The position numbers were made by a program, and so were the translations under genes. The notes below the pieces were generated by a model that was not told the DNA's origin, made no database searches, and was given only the letters and a program-made list of their open reading frames with translations. From the NCBI RefSeq assembly GCF_014642875.1, contig NZ_BMJC01000007.1, positions 124,001 through 188,000 on the forward strand: a DNA stretch of 64,000 nt, written 5' to 3'. Of this stretch, positions 59,946-64,000 are shown one piece after another. This DNA comes from Puia dinghuensis (lineage in GTDB: Bacteria; Bacteroidota; Bacteroidia; Chitinophagales; Chitinophagaceae). Within the stretch, counting starts at the first letter, position 1; every line of letters begins with the position of its first letter.

Positions 59946-61235
59946 TCACTTTAAATTATTATATCTTACCACCCAGGCGGTCGGTTCCCCCCGTTGCATC
60001 TTCTCGTATGCCTCACATATTTCCTTGGTTTTGGGCTCTAGTGCAACAGCTTTGGCTTCAAGGGCTAGAGCCTCTTTCTTCCTCCCAAGCTTGTATAACA
60101 GGTTGGCTTTTGTGTCCAGAAAACCTCCAATGGGTTTTCCTTCCATTTTGATTACCCGATCGCTCCATGTCACAGCTTTCTCTAACTCATCCTTGTTATC
60201 GCTATATTGAAAAACATACCACGCGCAGTCATTGAGGTAAGCGGGATCCAAGTCATTTTGGATTCTCCTGAGATCAACCTGTTTGACTATGTATTTGGTT
60301 AGGTTTTCCCAATCCTTTTTCTCATAATACCAGCTCTTTTTAGCCTGAATTATGTTTTCCTGAGCGAACGCGACGCTAAATTTATGCTCAATGTTTCTGG
60401 TAATCCTATCCCAATCTGGTTCCTTGCCTGCGGTCTTCGCGGCATCAATCATCGGCTTGATTTCTTCCTGGGTTATAACTGAATTCACAAATCGCTTAGA
60501 AAAGCCCTTATTATCCAAGGCCGAATCGGCCAGATCCCCATTGCGGTAAAGGAACTCGAATACCTTGTCGCTTGAACTCAAGACCATGGGAAATTGTGCG
60601 AGTAAATCGAGATTTTTCTTTGCACAAATCTCCGAGCTGCCCGAATTGTTCAAATAATTATGTAAATAATCGGCGACAACTGCTCTGGCAACGTCCGGTT
60701 CATCAGCGAAATTCGCCCGATGTGCCAGGTAAGGCAAATCTTTAGGATCCATGTTACCGGATCTGTACTTTTCTAATAATGTGTAGTACTGCTTAGCTGG
60801 ATTCCGGGCTTCCATGGCAAGCCTGATAAATTCCTGTACGGTAAGATATCCAAGGCCACGATGTACGATATGCCCATCGGGTGTGAAAAAAAGAAAGCTG
60901 GGGAGGGATTTGATTTTATATGCTGTCCCCAATGTATGTGCATCTTCATACCAGGCCTTGACTGTATCATTGTCATATCTTGTGGTATCCATTTGCACCT
61001 TCACCGAAACAAACTGCGAATTGAGTATCTGTCCTACAGAATCATTTGAGTACACATTTCGGTCCATCATCTTACACGGCCTACACCATGTGGCATAATA
61101 ATCGACAAAAATATATTTATTCTCCGCTATGGCCTTCTCTCTGATCTGCTGCCAACTCAATCCGTTTTCGAAATGGGCACCCTGGGCGATCACTACCAGC
61201 GGCGCCCAAAACAACAAATTAAACAATATCTTCAT
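59946..61235 (-). CDS. Secreted thioredoxin-domain protein with helical C-terminus
   Basis: 429 residues. Signal (MKILFNLLFWAPLVVIAQG), then a thioredoxin domain with ATWCRPCKMM (CxxC at about residues 51-54) and the cis-Pro loop IKSLPSFLFF. From about residue 150 it is helical, TPR-like, ending in a region (LEKAVTWSDRVIKMEGKPIG, KLGRKKEALALEAKAVALEP) typical of TPR repeats. Probably a periplasmic thiol-disulfide enzyme with a protein-binding tail. Upstream of FecR on the same strand and divergent from the S9 peptidase. Confidence 0.85.
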   Translation of the reverse strand: MKILFNLLFWAPLVVIAQGAHFENGLSWQQIREKAIAENKYIFVDYYATWCRPCKMMDRNVYSNDSVGQILNSQFVSVKVQMDTTRYDNDTVKAWYEDAHTLGTAYKIKSLPSFLFFTPDGHIVHRGLGYLTVQEFIRLAMEARNPAKQYYTLLEKYRSGNMDPKDLPYLAHRANFADEPDVARAVVADYLHNYLNNSGSSEICAKKNLDLLAQFPMVLSSSDKVFEFLYRNGDLADSALDNKGFSKRFVNSVITQEEIKPMIDAAKTAGKEPDWDRITRNIEHKFSVAFAQENIIQAKKSWYYEKKDWENLTKYIVKQVDLRRIQNDLDPAYLNDCAWYVFQYSDNKDELEKAVTWSDRVIKMEGKPIGGFLDTKANLLYKLGRKKEALALEAKAVALEPKTKEICEAYEKMQRGEPTAWVVRYNNLK

Positions 61236-61474
61236 TTTCTCTTTTTCTCATACATACGCCCTATTGTCGGACCTTCTGTCAGTCTTCATCGCAGCAAAAC
61301 TGCACTATGTTGATACAAGTATTTGTTTACCAATATTGTATTATAAAAATAATAAATGGACTAGCGCCTTCTCGAAGCGGCAGGCTGCAGAACTGCATGG
61401 AAGATATCGAACTTTGAAAGAGGTTGCCTCATCCAACGTATACCATGTTGTTTAATAATCAAAGTTTATACATT

Positions 61475-64000
61475 ATGTTTCGAGGAGCAATTGCCTTTTT
61501 CAGTGCTGTTTTTATTACGTATTTACCGGCCAACGCTCAAAAGCACCTGATAGAATGGGATTCGGGAAAAGAATGGCCGGAGGTCCATTTCCAGGGAATC
61601 ACCAATAACGGTGAGTATGTAGCCTATACAATCCATAGTGAGATTTCCGACAGTTTAGTGTTGTATTCTACCATTACAGGTGCACGCCTTTTTTTCACGG
61701 GAGTTAACAGCTGTTATTTCACCCAGGATAGCAAAAGAGCGATCTATAGGAAAGGAGATAGTATTTGCATCATGGAACTGCACCAACCATCCAAAGTGCA
61801 GTACATAACTGGGGTGAGTAGTGAACAGGTTGTTAAATGTGGACGAGACCAGGATCTTTTGGTCTATCACCTGAAGCAAAGACCCGGTGAATCAAACATA
61901 AAAATGATGGAAGGCGACAAGGATTACGCCTTGCCGGCGGTCGAAGCTTACTGGGTGAATAGCGAACGAAGTGTTTTAATCTTTGAGAACACGAGAATCA
62001 CAGCAGGAATCATAAACCATGAATTGCATTGGTTGGACGTTGCGACGGGACTGGATAGCATGATCTGGAAGGGTGATAAAGTTGGTCAGTTACTAATAGA
62101 CGGTGATAGTGGACGATGCGTATTTTATATCCCTAGGTCACAGGAGAGTTCTGCCAACTCAATATGGTTGTATCGGAAAGGAGACACAGCTGCACACAGG
62201 ATCGCCGACGATCGTTCGTTTGGTATGGATAGTGGAATTTGTGTCACTGGTATCATTTGTTTTAACAGTATCGATAATCGTACTTATGTTGGACTCAAAA
62301 AGTTTGCAGGCAAGCGAGCAGTCGGACATGACTTGCCGGTAGGTGTCTGGAGCTATAAGGATGCGAAATTACAATCGCGGCAGTTATTTGAATTTCATGA
62401 GCATGCCAATGGCGACAAGGAATCTATGGCGGTGATCAATATTAACGATAAAACGATATTTTGCTTGCATGACGATGAAGGGCTGGTTGGTATACCATTT
62501 TCGGACAGGAAAACGAACTTTGTGCTATTGGCAAGACACGGTGATGGTGACCTAGAAAACGAATGGAATTGGAATAAAAATTGCTGGACGTCCGTTTACC
62601 TTTTTTCTCTAAAAGATGGAACCAGAAGGCTTCTAAATCAAGGTTTTGGGCCGGGCTACCGGTCAGAGTACCTCCTATCCTACAATGAAAACTATATTTA
62701 TTTTTATGATGCTGCCACAAAAAATTACTGGTGCTATCGCATTGCAGATAGTAGCCGTATGAATATGACTTCGGAGGTAAATGCCAAATGGATTGAACTT
62801 GAAAGGGGGGATGAGCCGGATTCGGCACATGACATTTATGGGTTTGCCGGATGGATCAGGAATTCGGATGCTTTATTGGTATACGATCGAAATGATATTT
62901 TTAGGCTAGATCCGACCAGCAAGACAAAGGTGTTGTGTTTGACGAATGGCAAAAGTAACGGCCAAGATCTCGTATATCGAATTCATCCATTAACTCCTAT
63001 GCCCATCGTGGATCTACATCAGAACGTTCTGTTAAATGTTTTTGACAGAAACAGCAAGAAGCAAGGGCTTATTAATCTCTCTTTTGATTCGTTAATGTCA
63101 GCCAATCACGTTAGCCTGGAACCATTTGCATGGGAGCAATCTGCACCTGTTAAAGCCAGAGACACGAACCTATATGTCGTCGGCCGAATGACGGCAGAGC
63201 AATCCATGAATTTGTTCCTCACCACTGATTTTAGTCACTACACCAGAATATCGAATATATTCCCTGAGCGGAATTTTAATTGGTTGACTACTGAATTGGT
63301 TACCTGGAAGACTTTCGATGGCACCATCGATCAGGGAATATTATATAAGCCAGAGAATTTCGACCCCCACAAAAAATACCCGATGCTGATTCACTACTAT
63401 GAAAGAAAGTCCGATAACTTGCACAATTTCATCAGGCCTGAGCCCAGTAATTCGGAATTGAACATCCCATTTTTCGTAAGCCACGGATATTTAGTCTTTA
63501 CGCCGGATATCCATTACAAGGTTGGACGGCCTGGTAAAAGTGCTTACAATGCGATCGTCTCCGGCGCCTTGTATTTGGCAAGCAGAAGCTATGTGGATGA
63601 TAAAAAGATGGGCTTACAAGGTTTTAGCTTTGGGGGCTTCGAGACCAATTATGTGATCACGCATAGTCATCTGTTTGCTGCTGCGATGTCGGTTTCGGGC
63701 ATGTCTGATTTCATAAGCGCGTATGGCAGCATCATCTATGATGGGACCAGTCGGCAAAGACAATATGAATTGTACCGAGACCGGATGGGCACGACGCCTT
63801 GGCAACGTCCGGATCTTTATATAGAGAATTCGCCCGTATTACGGGCAGACAAGGTCACTACGCCGCTTTTGATGATGGCTAATACTGAGGATGCCAATGT
63901 GCCTGTACAACAGGGCATCGAATTCTTCACGGCTTTAAGAAGGCTCGGGAAAAAGGTGTGGATGCTACAATATGACGGAGAAAACCACAACCTTGCGGGC
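61475..64000 (+). CDS. S9 family peptidase, 3' end cut off by the window
   Basis: Open frame of 842 codons to the last base. ATG 61475 opens a signal peptide (MFRGAIAFFSAVFITYLPA); ATG 61445 is in frame but adds a polar extension. An N-terminal beta-propeller and then an alpha/beta hydrolase with S718 in GFSFGG, D806 in NTEDANVP and H838 in GENHNLAG, so the triad is complete within the window and only the tail is missing. It resembles the S9 enzyme of the first set throughout (for example GTIDQGILYKPENFDP against GRISQGILFKPENFDS). Confidence 0.9.
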   Translation, partial: MFRGAIAFFSAVFITYLPANAQKHLIEWDSGKEWPEVHFQGITNNGEYVAYTIHSEISDSLVLYSTITGARLFFTGVNSCYFTQDSKRAIYRKGDSICIMELHQPSKVQYITGVSSEQVVKCGRDQDLLVYHLKQRPGESNIKMMEGDKDYALPAVEAYWVNSERSVLIFENTRITAGIINHELHWLDVATGLDSMIWKGDKVGQLLIDGDSGRCVFYIPRSQESSANSIWLYRKGDTAAHRIADDRSFGMDSGICVTGIICFNSIDNRTYVGLKKFAGKRAVGHDLPVGVWSYKDAKLQSRQLFEFHEHANGDKESMAVININDKTIFCLHDDEGLVGIPFSDRKTNFVLLARHGDGDLENEWNWNKNCWTSVYLFSLKDGTRRLLNQGFGPGYRSEYLLSYNENYIYFYDAATKNYWCYRIADSSRMNMTSEVNAKWIELERGDEPDSAHDIYGFAGWIRNSDALLVYDRNDIFRLDPTSKTKVLCLTNGKSNGQDLVYRIHPLTPMPIVDLHQNVLLNVFDRNSKKQGLINLSFDSLMSANHVSLEPFAWEQSAPVKARDTNLYVVGRMTAEQSMNLFLTTDFSHYTRISNIFPERNFNWLTTELVTWKTFDGTIDQGILYKPENFDPHKKYPMLIHYYERKSDNLHNFIRPEPSNSELNIPFFVSHGYLVFTPDIHYKVGRPGKSAYNAIVSGALYLASRSYVDDKKMGLQGFSFGGFETNYVITHSHLFAAAMSVSGMSDFISAYGSIIYDGTSRQRQYELYRDRMGTTPWQRPDLYIENSPVLRADKVTTPLLMMANTEDANVPVQQGIEFFTALRRLGKKVWMLQYDGENHNLAG

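Noticed and set aside
1-64000. CRISPR arrays, rRNA, tRNA and intact insertion sequences
   Set aside because: No regularly spaced short repeats, no recognisable rRNA or cloverleaf sequence and no transposase were found by reading both strands.

Overview
The window reads as chromosome of a Bacteroidota bacterium, most likely a Chitinophagaceae (Chitinophaga-like) member. The evidence is several SusC/SusD-type outer-membrane pairs, a FecR-type anti-sigma factor, TlpA-like thioredoxins, MauE/DoxX redox membrane proteins, Crp/Fnr and AraC regulators, a GH116 enzyme, and a conjugation module of the Bacteroides CTnDOT type (TraE-F-G-J-K-M plus mobilisation genes). I see no rRNA, tRNA, CRISPR array or intact insertion sequence.

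Layout. 1-5.3 kb: SusC (5' end cut off), SusD and a TlpA/DUF3738-like fusion on the + strand. 5.4-15.8 kb: one long minus-strand gene string, in transcription order thioredoxin-like lipoprotein, S9 peptidase, small peptide, small peptide, dolichol-phosphate-mannose-synthase-like GT2, GT-C-like membrane protein, MauE, a class III lanthionine synthetase (LanKC) and another small peptide. 16.0-22.7 kb: an outer-membrane beta-barrel receptor, a broken GMC oxidoreductase, a methyltransferase, an AraC regulator, a frameshifted acyltransferase and a MauE-thioredoxin fusion. 22.9-27.0 kb: exported proteins of unknown role and Crp-like regulators. 27.2-40.4 kb: an integrative-conjugative-element segment, visibly richer in G+C than its surroundings, with three gene fusions and a traK broken by an exact 68-bp tandem duplication. 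No integrase is visible. 40.9-45.8 kb: ECF sigma factor, GH116 glycosidase and a GT-C-like protein. 45.8-64 kb: a second set of the genes seen in the first 23 kb, namely MauE-thioredoxin, GT2, TPR protein, beta-barrel receptor, thioredoxin lipoprotein, two small peptides, SusD, SusC, FecR, thioredoxin and an S9 peptidase cut by the right edge.

Most interesting is that two paralogous sets of one multi-gene system lie on either side of the conjugative segment. Each set holds short exported-looking peptides with conserved Cys and many Ser/Thr, MauE and thioredoxin redox proteins, glycosyltransferases, an S9 prolyl-oligopeptidase-like enzyme, an OMP_b-brl_3-type receptor divergent from a thioredoxin lipoprotein, and a SusC/D pair convergent with a peptide gene. 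Set 1 also has LanKC, whose natural substrates are Cys/Ser/Thr-rich precursor peptides. A conserved leader sequence lies upstream of peptide genes in both sets, and peptide-gene remnants show recent duplication and loss. My working reading is an undescribed Bacteroidota peptide-modification, secretion and uptake system, possibly making a lanthipeptide-like and/or glycosylated, disulfide-bonded product. Gene content and motifs are seen in the sequence; the joint function is inference.
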